From Armillaria gallica (Eukaryota > Basidiomycota > Agaricomycetes > Agaricales > Physalacriaceae), in contig JBANDB010000011.1 of assembly GCA_037576215.1 (NCBI GenBank), positions 2,232,001 through 2,296,000 of the forward strand: a stretch of 64,000 bases of DNA, written 5' to 3'. Shown here piece by piece: positions 23,776 to 35,971 of the stretch (the first letter of the stretch is position 1; the number at the start of each line of letters is the position of its first letter). A program made the translations under genes and the position numbers. The notes under the pieces are model-generated. The model did no database searches, was not told the origin of the DNA, and saw only the letters and a list, made by a program, of their open reading frames with translations.

Positions 23776-25410
23776 ATAACGGACCTGCTGGATTTATTGC
23801 CTTAGATAGATTGACGTCACCTGGACCATCCATTAACCATATGTTTTAATTGTATCGTTATTAGTTGTATAACGCTAAACACTCTTGTATGAATTATTTC
23901 AGCATACCGTATCTTGATAACATGGAATAGAATCCTGTGCGATGTAATTTTGCTGGAGGCGCTGTAGATATACCCGCCCGCGTCCGGGACGCGCCGAAAA
24001 ATCACTCCTTCAGCGCTGTGTACGCCACCTCATTATCGCCATATGGAAACAAGCCGAGTGTGGGTTGTTGAATAGACTCTTGACGAACATAGTATAGTCG
24101 GGTTGTGGTACCGGTGACAAATGATGAAGAGAAGGTTTGATGACGTGCTTCAACATATGGAAATATGGATATGGCGGTATTCAACGGGATGTCCCAAGCA
24201 GGAAAAGATACAAGCTATAAGTGTTGCTCTGACGACGGGGACGGGAGTTTTAGATACAACGGCAGGAAGATATGGGAGGCAGCGGAGAACGGGACTGTTA
24301 GACTTCCAGCGCATCGGTAAGCACTATATTGCTATCTTCATGATCTAGAGTTCTTGTAGGCGAACTATTGTGGAGACGAATTGAGAGTTAGGCCCGTTCA
24401 AAGTTCGATACATCTCAACAACAAACTTTGTACGATTTAGGCAGAGTCGAAGGCAAATAAAACAGTCACAACGCCTTCGATGGGGGCCTCGATGGGGTAT
24501 TGCTGTGACCTCCGTCAGTAAAGGAGTATATTTTCGGTTTCAATGAGAAAGTCAATAACTACGATGAATTATGGCCTTTCCATCGGTGTTCTCGATATCG
24601 CATTGCGATGACTTCGTAAGGGTATTTGGCGGTCTAAACCTATTCTATTGGCAGGAATGATGGTACATATGGATACTAGAATGTCGTTTCAGGTAATGCT
24701 GCGCAAAGGGTGATACATGTCATACCTCATTGAATACCTTCCAATGCGACGAGCACAGTCTAAGCTAAGAGGCCGGACGTCGGCCAGGAAAGTCAAGGGG
24801 AGTACGTGAGTGTACAGAATGGGTTGATGTTCAAGTTCAACGTTCAGGGCCGCCGGGTTATCTGCTCTTAGACTTACGGCCCGGGGCCCGACACTGATCG
24901 AGTTTTTTCTCCTGGTGCTTACACCGACTTTCACTGCTGGACTCCCAGGCTGGAGGCTGTGGACCCTCGAATCTTCTGTCTTCCGACTCTTAATTTGATG
25001 TGCCAACACGACCAGGTGATCTTACCTTCGAGTTCGCTCACGATTGTCAAGGAAATCGATTGGTATAAACCATCATTGCTATCGCCACAATGAATTATCT
25101 TTTAACTGCAACTGACATAGCACGATTTGGCCGTAATTCCTGCGAGATTCGCATGATTTGATCACCACTTACCGTTGTAGACTTGTTTATTGGATGCCAA
25201 GTGTCCATAACAGAACCCTTTCATTCGCGTAACGCCTCATCGATATCATCCGTTTTACCGCATTCTTTGCTGTTCAGCATACAAATTCTGTCACCTTTAC
25301 GCTACGCTGCGGTGGCCTTGTGCCATGGCTTCGAGTGACATCATAGCGCTTCAAGTATGTCGCCGGCTTTGTAATCGCACCGTTCTTAGCTTCAACGACG
25401 ACAGAAAACA
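23776..25410. other. Gene-free stretch
   Basis: Only unconnected short open frames. Nothing conserved was recognised on either strand. Confidence 0.4.
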
Positions 25411-26126
25411 ATGCCTATCGAACTCAAAGGTAGTTGCCACTGTGGTGCAGTAAAATTCTCTCTTGAATCCAGCACAGCTGTCCCTTATCAGGTATGTAAT
25501 GACTCGGCGCATCCAGTGGTAGCAACACTAATCTCCAGATCGATCTCATGTAGCTTTGTTGCTGTTCCATCTGTCGCAAGACTGCTGGGACCGGAGGAGC
25601 CATCAACTTGGGTGGTCACTCGAGCACCCTGAAGGTTCTTCAAGGGAAAGAACACATTAGGTGCGCATCCCGGTCATCAATTCGATGCTGTCGGTCCTGA
25701 TCCTAGGCAGTATATACAAGGCAGTAATCGATCGAGACACGCCTCAAGAACGCATCGCTACCTCTGAGAGGAGTTTCTGCGCCAAATGCGCCACTATGTT
25801 GTGGTTGTATGACGAAACCTGGTCTGGTTGCTTTCCGTTCGAATTGCTGGTTATGATCTGATCGATCGTTCAATATTAGGCCCGAGCTTATCCATCCCTT
25901 TGCGTCTGCAATTGATACTCCGTTGGAGGTGCCAAAGACAATGGTAATTCTGGTCGCTGAGGATCGACATGTAACTCATAGATTGTATGTTCTGCAGGTG
26001 TGCATCAAGATGAACTCCAAGCCTGACTACGTTCGCCTTCCGGAAGGTGACAAGGAGATCTACGATGATTACGGTCCTCTCTCGTTGGAAGAATGGCACA
26101 AGGAGCAGAACCTCTACGCGGCCTAG
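25411..26126 (+). CDS. GFA/CENP-V-type zinc protein
   Basis: Five exons (25411-25491, 25554-25660, 25711-25821, 25880-25943, 25998-26126) give 163 residues. The fold is that of glutathione-dependent formaldehyde-activating (GFA) and CENP-V-like proteins, which bind structural and catalytic zinc through conserved cysteines. Visible motifs are GSCHCGAVKF at the N-terminus, CSICRKTAGTGGAINLG, and the C-terminal SERSFCAKCATMLWLYDE. A fungal member of this family has glutathione-conjugate activity, but most, including this one, have no proven substrate. The second exon must begin after the AG at 25553: an earlier AG would leave a stop in frame. Likewise exon 3 begins after AG at 25710. The product is probably cytosolic because no signal peptide is present. 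Confidence 0.9.
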
Positions 26127-26349
26127 CCCCGCTAAATCCGATCGTCGCAAAACTGAATACTGTATTAGTGCGTTGGAATATTTTGTTGAAATGGTCATCG
26201 CACCTTGTGACCTGAAAGCGCTTGAGGCGTTGATTTGAACAAGATAGCTCTACTTCGGACGGTGATAATCTACACCTTCCCTGAATCTTCGTACCTGGTG
26301 GCGCTTGTCATCCCACTGTGGCTGGATCTTCGTCGTTTTCGTGGACAGA

Positions 26350-26641
26350 CATCATTGTCGAGATTCTACTACAACCGGTGCCTATAATAAACGTGCGGCG
26401 CCGCCGCCTGATAAGCGCGTCTTGAACTGTAGAGTTTTGTGTGGGACCTGGGATTTTTGCCTTTGCTACTCCCGGTGTTCCGAATTGGGGTTTAATGCGG
26501 CCTATATTAACGGTCTTTAGCTTGTGTCTGGCAGTTGTACGTATTTTCACTGGTGTACGCTCTTCAAAGGACGGATGGCCCGTCATCATGATGCGCATTA
26601 TTCTTGCCTCTCTTTGCTGGAGGACTGAGTTTGTGATCTGA
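26350..26641 (+). pseudogene. Fragment resembling a DUF6533-type membrane protein
   Basis: The frame reads FCVGPGIFAFATPGVPNWG, then a hydrophobic helix ILTVFSLCLAVVRIF, then RSSKDGWPVIMMRIIL. This resembles the family's pattern of a Cys-containing loop, a helix and a basic loop before 'LLRDS'. No N-terminal signature is found upstream, because the GFA gene ends at 26126, and no continuation is found downstream. Assignment is tentative. Confidence 0.3.
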
Positions 26642-28207
26642 TCTCTACTGTGTATACTCGGCGTTTAAATTGCTTCCAGATGTACGTCATTTCAATCAAA
26701 AAAAACGGTTACGGTATTCAAATACTCACCTACAGTAATTTAGGTATGAACGCCGACTGACTCAGGCCGTTGTTGCCACAACCTCCTTGGAGCTGCACCG
26801 ATAGCGACATTTACAATGCAATCGACGTCTATCAATCACGAGGTAAACGTTTGGTGTGTTTTCTAAACCTCATGTTGAGTCGTGCAAAGCGCCGCTCCTC
26901 ATTGATGATTGAACTGTTCCTCTTTGTGTTCAGATGTTGACGAGAAAGCAAGGCATTTTACTACAGGTCTGACACATAGTCCATAACCGCTCTATACGCA
27001 GAACATGGCAGATTCCGAATTTTTTATATTTATCTTCGGCGCGTCGGCGGCGTCACTTTGACTTATGGATTTCGGTCTATTCCTTAAGTCTAACACTGAC
27101 AAATCTTCAACGTTAAGTGCAACCAGGCCCTATCGAGTTCCTGAATGCTGCAGTACTAGCGCAGGCGCGCATATTCTGATAAACAACACGATGCCAGACT
27201 GTCTAGCGGTATAACGACTTCAATGTACGTCTCGGTTGGCGACTTTTCCGGACCCGATGGAAACAACCAGGGTGGTCAGCAAACCCTAAATCGAATCACC
27301 TACGGCCTCGCTCTCAACAAACAACGGCGCGCCACTGTCGTAGTACTTACACTCGTGTGCCACATGTCGGGTGCCTCGGGTCGTTCAATTTTTCGCACGG
27401 ATTGTTCCTGTCTAGCCAAGATTTCATCCTTCGGATCCCTTACTTTCCGCTGGTATGTGAGTCCCTAAGTACTATTCCGTGCTTGCTCGCATCGGAGCGG
27501 TGTTTACTCCGGCCGTGTGCCAAGTAATACTTAACAATAAGATTCTCAAGAACGAGCACGAGCACGAGCACGATCCGGTGCGACCCTCCAAGACAGATTT
27601 CTCGGGGACCTCGGTAATGGTGAAAATGGACTGGTTCAATCGGTCCGCTTCCTCTAAAATGAATGACCTAGTTCGGGGGCGCTTGTAAAATGCAATGAAT
27701 TGAAAGGACATACCTCATCTCTCGTAAACTGATCTGCACTCAATTGTTTTTGCCTTCGGAGCCGGGAAGGATTGATTCTAGGTACCATGTGGAAGCGGGA
27801 AATCGAGTAGTTTAACTGGCATGGGCGAAAATTGTCGAACTGATAGCTGTTGTAGGAACTTCACTGTTGGCGCCGGGTGCTTTTATGTAAAGTCAGAAAC
27901 AGATAGTCTGAGGTACTAAAGTCTATTCTGCGTGCTCCTTTCAACCGCCTCAGACCGTCTTTCTATATCGGCGATAACTTCAAGGGCACGGTTCACGCTG
28001 CGGTCAAGACGCGGTTGTCTGACATACACCTACTAAAACATTGTCAAATTGTACAACGTAAACTCTGGAAATTTTCGGTAATCAATTTAGAACTTACCCT
28101 AGTGTTTTAGGTGGCTTTCGTCTGATATTGTGGGCTTTGACACATGCGTAATACATTTTATAAGTCAGTAACGATTGGTTTTTGTTTGAAGAAAAAACAA
28201 AAAGAAT
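26642..28207. other. Gene-free stretch with a short GAGCAC repeat
   Basis: No gene recognised. A hexanucleotide microsatellite, GAGCAC repeated three times plus a partial unit, is at about 27553-27573. A-runs just before 28208 lie downstream of the minus-strand tRNA and fit Pol III termination. Confidence 0.45.
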
Positions 28208-28278
28208 TCGGATACGGGGAATCGAACCCCGAGCTGCCGCGTGAGAGGCGGCAATGTTAGCCGTTACACCATATCCGA
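28208..28278 (-). tRNA. tRNA-Glu (anticodon CUC)
   Basis: This is a 71-nt minus-strand cloverleaf identical in plan to the UUC gene at 1324-1394. The acceptor stem is TCGGATA/TATCCGA, the anticodon loop is CTCTCAC with anticodon CTC, and the T-arm is CGGGG-TTCGATT-CCCCG. T5 and T6 runs follow directly on the minus strand. The compensatory acceptor-stem change relative to the other gene indicates a functional fold. Confidence 0.95.
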
Positions 28279-29464
28279 TATGGCATATGCAAATTAATTG
28301 AATATAGTATGTGACGTCAACCACGGCGAACTTTTCAGTGTCTTTCAAGCGCTTGGTCAACCTGTCACGGTCTCCATTCTTAGCTCTCTAGGCAGGATTA
28401 AACCAGTCTCTCCATTAAGCGAGTTCATGACGAATTCGCTAAGTCCGAAAGTTACCTATCGATACTAGATGCTTTTCTTCGTCACTCGTGGTGAGCCCTA
28501 GCTTGCAGCATATCCGACGTTGCCATCTGAGTTATTTTGTTCTGTGCAGGTCGCTTCATTACTTACCGATTATGGCGCGGAATCTGGGTCGTTACGGTCC
28601 CCAAGTACTACCTGCACTGTGATGTTACCGTAGAACATGCACCTCTCGCTTTCTTGTCTGACGGCCTGAGGTATCTGGCCCAATACCCTTATCACCGGTG
28701 GTACAACCCTAACACAACACAAAACAAGCCGACTACTTTTACCAAAACGCGCCTCTGCGGCGGATGGAGATGTACTCATTGTCATGCTTCTCTTCGCCCT
28801 GTCGGTCGCAGCCGCGTACTTTTTACCGTTGCCACTCTCTACGGTACCGCTTGTTCCCTCTAGTGACTTATATTCGTTGCGATGGTAACTAAGGACTAAG
28901 TAAGGAGGAGGACTTCCGCTTCTAATATACCAATAGAATCCTACAACGGGTATTATTGTTTTGGGATTTGATGCGCTTCTTTTTTGAAGAACAGTCTGGC
29001 AGGGGACTTGGACGTGCCTGACATTCTCGCTTACTTTTGGATCCTGTTTTGTTTGACCACAACGACCATAGTAACGACTACGACGCAGTGGAGGTACAGG
29101 TGTGTCCCTCCTTTCGTGGATTGGGTTCCTTCTAGTTTGTCAGCGTGTGATCCTCGTCCAACGCATTTTTTGGAATGGGGATCCTACCACGACGAAGGAG
29201 TATAACTAAAGATTATTCACTCACTACTTACAGTCCTTGACAGCTTCACCACCGTTATCCCTGTCAGTGTCACTAGTGAATCCGTTGTTACTCACGTGTT
29301 GGCCAGTCGCCGCGACGCGTTCTACCATCATTGTCGTCATCCATCGATGATGACGCATGGATCGCCGGTCGAATATTCTCCGATCTACACAATCTGGACC
29401 AAACGTTAATATTTACACACATTCTCCCGCCACATATGCACGACAGGCGCAAACATCGCTCGAC
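28279..29464. other. Gene-free stretch upstream of the protease
   Basis: Short open frames without family resemblance. The right end is the presumed protease promoter. Confidence 0.4.
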
Positions 29465-29470
29465 TATAAA
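29465..29470 (+). promoter_or_regulatory. TATA box of the aspartic protease gene
   Basis: TATAAA lies 85 bases before the chosen start codon, followed by a pyrimidine-rich leader, a layout common in highly expressed basidiomycete genes. Confidence 0.6.
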
Positions 29471-29554
29471 GCCTGGGCATTGGGACGTCTCCTTCTTTCT
29501 TCACCACCCCCATCATCTTTCCTCAAAACCACTCTTCTCCGCCGTATTTTCATA

Positions 29555-31352
29555 ATGTCCCGCGTCGCTGCCAATACTCTCCCGTTCTCCACCCGTCTTC
29601 ACCCCAAGTGCGGACACGCCAAGGACATCCTCGCTCGCGACAGGGCGCGCGCGCAGAAGCTCATGTCCGGCAAGCAGCCCCACGGACCTCTTGTCATCCA
29701 GGAGATGTGCAAGAAAGACGGGTCCCGGCGCGCTCAGTCTGGCCAGCCCGACAGTGGTAATTCAATCGACGTAACGGATGCAGGTGCGCGCCAGAGCCAT
29801 TACATGAATATATGCGTCGGTTCTGATGTTGTGTTGGTTTTAGCCGTCACGTATACCTGCATGGTGAAGATGGGGCAGCCTGGTCAATCCTTCAAACTTC
29901 TCATTGATACGGGTGCGTGATTTATCATCATATTCCCGCGTTTTTAGCTTACGCATTCCACAGGAAGCTCCAACACTTGGGTCGGCGCTGACAAGGAATA
30001 CAAGCCATCGTCCTCGTGCAAGAAGTACGTATCACCTGTCTTTCATTTTCAAAGACCTAACCGACCTTTTCCTCCTAGCACTCGCAAGTCCGTCGTACGT
30101 GTTTTAGTTGCAATGGCAGAGTAATCGTCTCACGCGCCCATTCATCTGTAGAATGTCAGCTACGGATCTGGCTCCTTCACTGGAATGGAGAGTAAGTTCT
30201 TTAAATTCAGCCATCGGCGCCTTCTAGACTCAGAATACAGTGATGGACCGATGCGAACTTTCCTCTGGCCTTGTTATCGACCAACAGTCCATCGGTGTCG
30301 CATCGTCGGCTCAAGGTTTCCAGGGCGTCGACGGTATCCTGGGGTATATTTTCTCTTCTTTTTCATGGAGCGAAGTTTAACCAAGTTCACAGGATTGGAC
30401 CTGTAGACCTTACTCAAGGTATGTTGCGTGTTCTGGCCTCTTTTCAGTACCCGACTAACAGCGTACGTCTCAGGAACTGTCAGCGGCATGGGAAACATCC
30501 CTACTGTCACTGACAACCTCAAGAGCGAAGGCAAAATTCCGAAGGAGTCGATTGCCATTTCTTACCAGCCGACGACTGGCGCGGACATGGCGAACGGAGA
30601 AATGACATTTGGTTCCGAGGATTCTTCCAAGTAAGTTTTGTTCCTCGTCTCGCCCTCGCGTCAATAACAGTCGTTTAGGTACACCGGGGAAATCGCCTAC
30701 ATGCCAATCACCTCTACGTCTCCTGCCAACAAGTACTGGGGTATTGATCAGTCGGTGACATACGGAAAGAACATGACCATTATGTCGAAGTGTGCGGGTA
30801 TTGTTGATACCGGAACGACTCTGCTTCTCATGTCCAGCGGTGCTTACAAGAAGTACATGGAGGCCACGGGTGCCAAGATGGACGAGTACGATAATTCGAC
30901 GCTGATTCAAGTAATTTTTAGTTGACACATATCTACAGGGCTACCGGACTTTTGTGCGTCACTAAGGAGCAATTTGGCAAGATGGAGAACCTTTGCTTCA
31001 AGATGGATTCGGTGAGCTCGCTTTTCTGTTTGGCGCCCTCAAAACTCATTCCGTGATTAGACCACTTTTGAAATGACGCCTAATGCCCAGATCTGGCCAA
31101 GGAGCCTGAACGCCATGATGGGAGGTAAAGCCGACGGAATCTATCTTGTCGTCGCTGACATGGGTGATATGGGCGGTTCGGGCCTTGAGTTCATAGGTTC
31201 GTGGCGATTTTCACAAATTCATACTGGCCCTAATTTTTGTTCAAATGATCAGATGGCTTTGCCTTCCTCCAAGGTTCTATAGCGTCTATGACACGACGAA
31301 CTGCCGTGTCGGAATGGCCAATACCCCTCACACCCAGGATAACACCAATTAA
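29555..31352 (+). CDS. Pepsin-type aspartic protease, polyporopepsin-like (one apparent frameshift)
   Basis: Twelve exons (29555-29783, 29844-29912, 29964-30024, 30079-30094, 30152-30191, 30241-30343, 30393-30418, 30474-30630, 30679-30885, 30939-31011, 31061-31196, 31253-31352) encode a family A1 endopeptidase with two catalytic aspartates, in LLIDTGSSNTWVGAD and AGIVDTGTTL. Other family landmarks are VSYGSGSFTG, SSAQGFQGVDGILGIGPVDL, ITSTSPANKYWGI and AQIWPRSLN. The last exon reads DGFAFLQ in one frame and RFYSVYDTTNCRVGMANTP in the next, so one base is missing at 31266-31274. With it restored the sum is 406 codons (405 residues). Uncorrected, translation runs to the stop at 31363-31365. Exon 4 is only 16 nt. 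No hydrophobic signal peptide follows the first Met (MSRVAANTLPFS), unusual for the family; a missed upstream exon or an intracellular form are the options. Confidence 0.9.
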
Positions 31353-31365
31353 TGACTTATCATGA

Positions 31366-32341
31366 GCTCTTCCACTCGCTTCGCTTCGTACGATTGTTGG
31401 TAGTGTATGATATATGACCAGCAATGGATTAATGATCGCTTATTCCCATAAAACATTTGCACTGCAAGCGCGATGGCCGGATAAACCCAAGATATAACCT
31501 GCCGTTACAGCTGTTTGCATACAGCTTGATAGTAGCAAGGGTTTTGTGCGAGAGAAGGGAGCGATTCGAAAAATAATACTCCGTGGAATTTACCAACGGT
31601 GTCCGGCAGGTAACCGTTGTTGTGTAGTGAACTCTGTTCCTCAAAAGATGCGATCATAAGTCCATGAGGGAAGTTTCCCCAAGGTCGGGCACATGCCTGG
31701 TATGTGTCATTCTGTACACCGTGGAAGTTTCGAAGCGTCTAACCATGCTAGCGACTTTGTTCGCTCCTAGATGGTCAGAATCTAGCCTAAGTAAAAGACT
31801 AAACCTTATACGGAGGATCTTTGTTATAGACTCTCCAGTACAAATATAACATGGTGGCGAAGGAAGCCAGTGGCACCGGGTTTGCATTTCTATTCATCTA
31901 TGCCAAAATCTAGACAAACCAGTCCCACCGCCATCGACACGGGCAGGCAGTTGATCGACTGTCATCAGACGAGCTGGGGAGTGGTTCGAGCCCAGCCAAG
32001 ATTAAGTAGTTCCATCTGTCTCTATGAGAGACACGGCTAATTCGCATACTTACTTCGAATAGAATAGTACTATTGTGTAGTACTTGGGAACGGATCAAAA
32101 TCTGAAAGACATCGATACGCCCCTCCTCACTGCTAACGAGACCGAGGAGCATTTTAGAGCATAGCCATCCTTCACGCAATGAAGGGAATGCCACGTAGCC
32201 AAGAAGTCGCAAGAGACCAACTAAAGAGAGTCTATGGGGTGACCTTCACACGGGCCATGTATCATTGGAGATGGTAATTGCGCATTCCCATTCTACTAGT
32301 CTATGCTCGTCACTGGTAGGGTATAGCGAAGGATTCTACAG
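31366..32341. other. Gene-free stretch between convergent genes
   Basis: Holds the 3' flanks of the protease and the thioesterase gene. A minus-strand frame at 31910-32212 has no recognisable family. Nothing else is seen. Confidence 0.4.
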
Positions 32342-33553
32342 TCATAGTTTTGCCGAGTCATTACTCCCTTGCTTGAGGTTAACCTCCATGGGGAGGCTCA
32401 GAGACATCTGATTAGCGACAGCCAAGCAGACTTGATTGTCCCGCCAACCGTCGACCTCAATACCTTCCCCGATATCCGACGGTGCACTCCACAACTCCAC
32501 ATACGTTTCGTGTCTCCCTTGGGGATCATTTATGAAATTTCCACGCCAAAACATCCCAACCGTCCGAGATGCGTGGTCTTTAGATGGTGGCGGTATCGGA
32601 AACTTGAATTCGAGTGTTATAACCATTGTGGGGAACCAGCTATTGATGTAGTATGAAAGCTGTGATGCAAGGATAATACGAAGAGACTTACCCCCATCTG
32701 AGCGCTTGTGGTTGACTCTTTGGTATCAGCAAGGGAATATTCAGGAAAGCGTCAGCGAATAGAGCAAGCGAAGGTGTCGTTATCCGCTCGTCCCTGTCCG
32801 TCAGGCCGAACCAGGTACCGCCTTCCACGCCTCCGCCACCAACTGTTGTCTTGTTGGTACGCGTCGGGCTATCCAAAGCAGCCTTGGCTCGGATCTCGGG
32901 CTCCTGTGTACATTGGAAGTACCGTCTAAATTTGTAGACATCCCGGATCTTCTCAAGTTCTAATGGAGCGGTAGATGGATGGCGGTACAAAGGCACCCGC
33001 CGAGCATAGGATGAAGGAGGTGCAAGTGTCTTGTTTGAAGAGCCTGTTGGTGGAGCGAGGATTCCAAATATGAGATGGGACGTGATGGTAGTTTTGCCCT
33101 AGTATAAGTGAGAGCCTTTTCCAGAAGAAAAGGGAGACACGTACATTCTGTTGGAGCTCTGCCACAAGGTTCGTGAATCCTTTCCCCCGTTTCTGGACTC
33201 GGACGTGTACATGAAACGGAGCGGCGGCGGTGCTGTGCAGGAAGTGGGCCGTGACATGTATGGGATCCGGGTGCGACTTTGCTGAGGCTTGGAACTGCAT
33301 ACTGGCATCGACAATGTTCGCTAAGAGGTAACCTTGACTACAATTAAAACGATGACTACGAGTCCACAAAAAGGCTCACCACCGTTGGGTACCCTACAAA
33401 GCATCTGTTAATATTCTCACCGACGCTCCCAATGTTATCGTAAACATACGCAGCTACTGTCCATTCTGGGTCAGCCACCGCACGGTAGACTGTATGTGAA
33501 CCCGGTACATCCTCTTGAAGTTGGACATTGATAGCTTGGTATAAAGGCGCCAT
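32342..33553 (-). CDS. Thioesterase-like superfamily protein (double hotdog)
   Basis: Five exons on the minus strand (33450-33553, 33380-33393, 33145-33332, 32692-33098, 32342-32639) close in frame to 336 residues. The N-terminal half has VPNGGYLLANIVDASMQF and PDPIHVTAHFLHSTAAAPFH, the usual first hotdog of fungal acyl-CoA thioesterase-like proteins. The C-terminal half has TTPSLALFADAFLNIP and WFPTMVITLEFKFPIP, the second hotdog with the family's 'fish-hook' strand. The likely reaction is hydrolysis of an acyl-CoA-type thioester, but the substrate is unknown. Exon 2 is only 14 nt, and its downstream acceptor is AAG rather than CAG/TAG; using the nearer TAG would break the PNGGY motif. No targeting signal is evident. 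Confidence 0.88.
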
Positions 33554-34723
33554 TCGTTAGTACAATCAAGACGGGCCCTGAGCGTTTGAGGACAAGCCCA
33601 GAGCTAGCAGAGAAAATACAACAGGTAACCGCAAGAGAAATATTGCCGCGTGTCCATGTGCATCATGATCATGATGGCTGATCAAAAAGGCAAGGAGGTA
33701 GCCGGATCCGGGTGATTTGAACTAGAAATGTTCTTTGAAACTCCTGTTCGAGGTCCTGGCCAGTGGCGAGTGCGTGCTCTCTCTTATTAACCTCCGTCTC
33801 TATCGTACTCGGTTCATAATCGTCTACCGTCCTGGGGGTACTAAAATTGACTGGTTTCTACAAACTTGCAAGTCAGTCTGGAGCCACGATCTGGGCGGAA
33901 CTCTCTATGACCCTTGAGACGCTCTATAGTGAGGAACGATTATAGCATCGTGCATTCTTGGTGGGCTAGCAGCGTACGATCGCGGTCATATCTCTCTTTG
34001 GTTTTTCTTTCTTCTACAGTTGAACATATAACATCAATACCAATATTACCATTATCATTACCAAGGTGGGACGTTGATTGTTGTCTTTTGCTCTCAGGCT
34101 GATGGATCCAACAAGATGTTTATCTGAATTTATATCCATGCCGCCAAGGTAATACTCGATATTGATTCAATTCGGGTCCCGGTAGAGCGGCACAGACAGT
34201 AAGATTGGACTAGATGTTGCGGCACCGAGTCTGACTGAGGCATTGTGCTTGCATTTTACTCCACAAGCTGATATCGGCTCCGCCACTCCCGCGTTGAAAG
34301 CCGTTTATAATAGTTTTTTCTCACCGGTTTCTAAATCTTTTTCTTGCTAGGAGGTTCCAATCGCCAGCGGAGTCCATCTATCAGCACGCGCGGTGGTCCA
34401 GGCTACCAGAGCATTGTGCGCTCCCAGGCGTTGCGGAACTTGCGATTGACCGTATTCAAACGGACCGCTGATATTTGAACATTCGTCAGATTGTGCATCT
34501 AACAATCAAGGTACCTCAACATACTACAGCACCAGCGCATCCTTCGGATTCTTACCCGATTTATTCTACCTGAATCTCCGACACCAGTGCAAGGAACAAA
34601 CATTACATGTGAGCGCCGGGGTCCTAAGTTTCTCGGACATAGTTCACGTTCGATTCTGGTGTAAGCAGATGAACTAATCATATAAGAGGTGTCTTTGGAA
34701 CTCCCAACTCTTAAGAGCCCTAA
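33554..34723. other. Gene-free stretch; upstream region of secreted copy A
   Basis: From about 33960 rightward it resembles 39620-40322 in order and sequence, for example the block from GTTGTTGTCTTTTGCTCT to ATTCAATTCGG (about 34075-34175). A core promoter TATAAGAGG is at 34681, 43 bases before the start codon of copy A. Confidence 0.6.
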
Positions 34724-35971
34724 ATGCGTTTCTCTTCCGTTGGATACTTGCTTGCCACCCTCTCATTGCGTGCCGCCGCTTGGCAGTCCCTCGAAACCTA
34801 CATTGCTGCTATCAATAAGTTTGGGCTAGAGTGCGTATCCAACCTGCCGGTGTGGCAATTACACTGACCACCCACTGTATAGTTTCGTTAACCCCGCCCC
34901 AATCGTGGAGCAGGGGAACGCCTCAACCTTGTCAGACAACGTCGTGGGGCGGATTGATATCACCACCAGTAAGCTATTTCCTCTCGGGGATCGCATTGCT
35001 CCATTAACCTTCCTTTGCAGACTTTGTTGGCCAGGAGTTGAACATCGGCAAGCACAACTCAGTTCCATGAATAACCTAATAACACCTTTCTAGAATACCT
35101 TTATGGGCTCTTCCTGGAAGGAGCTACAGCTAATACCACACAGCTCATTCCCACTCCCGTCAAAACAGTTCCACAGGCCCTGGTTATCGAACAGCCTGTC
35201 GCATTCGTTAGCTTCATCACCGACTTTTTATTCTCAACTGTGAATCTCACGCTTCCGGTCCAAATTGATGTCATCATCAGATTCGACGACGAGACCATGA
35301 AAGTGACCTCCTACGATGCGACTCTGAGGCGCTGGTCAGAGTTCTGGGACTATTTCATGCCATTACTGGTTCCCAAAGCGGCCGAAGAGTTGATGGCCGC
35401 TAACACAACCGGTGTGGATTATGGTAACTCGACGGATATCATTGTGCATCGCGCTGCGGCAGATATCTGCACTGAGGCCCAGACGTATTGTTTAGGCGAA
35501 GATCAGCAGTATGAATCGTGCGTAAACACCCCTACTGCAAGCATGCCTAGACACTGAGATCCACCCAACCAGCTATGACCAATGTGTGCACTTTTTAACA
35601 AAGGAGGTGCCATTTGGTGCATCATGGTCCGGCGGCGAGAATGCAAGTGGTCTGTCATACTAATGGAAGTGTCATTATTAACTCATGCAATAGACTGGCT
35701 TCTGTCGTTATGTCCACAAGAGTATGTTAACCATTCACAACACTGTCTATCCCACACTAAGTTCTATAATTTTATAGACATGGTTAAATACCGCCCGGAC
35801 GTTCATTGCCCTCATGTTGGGCCTTCTGGCGGAGATTATTGCAGTAAGTACCGCATTCCGACGCTTGATCTGATTTTGCCTGACATACTTTCAGTTCCAA
35901 GGAACTACACCGACATAGTCCTCAATCCACCCTTCAATGAATCTCTGATCGCGTACACGGCCTCGCAGTAA
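34724..35971 (+). CDS. Secreted protein of unknown function, tandem family copy A
   Basis: Eight exons (34724-34830, 34883-34968, 35021-35047, 35094-35517, 35573-35642, 35694-35721, 35778-35843, 35895-35971) give 294 residues. A signal peptide (MRFSSVGYLLATLSLRAAAW) leads a mature domain with the blocks APIVEQGNASTLSDNVVGRI, VIEQPVAFVSFITDFL, SYDATLRRWSEFWDYF and [14 protein letters not shown]. Six conserved cysteines and several N-glycosylation sequons (NTT, NST, NYT) fit an extracellular protein. The central strand-rich part with the Arg-Trp motif might be an NTF2/SnoaL-like fold; that is inference. Introns 3 and 5 begin with GC rather than GT (GCAAGC, GCAAGT). It is paralogous to the genes at 37198 and 40323, with the same exon lengths for exons 2-7. 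I do not recognise a described function. Confidence 0.85.

Noticed and set aside
27553..27573. GAGCAC repeats as a CRISPR-like or regulatory array
   Set aside because: Only three to four direct hexamers without spacers; an ordinary microsatellite.
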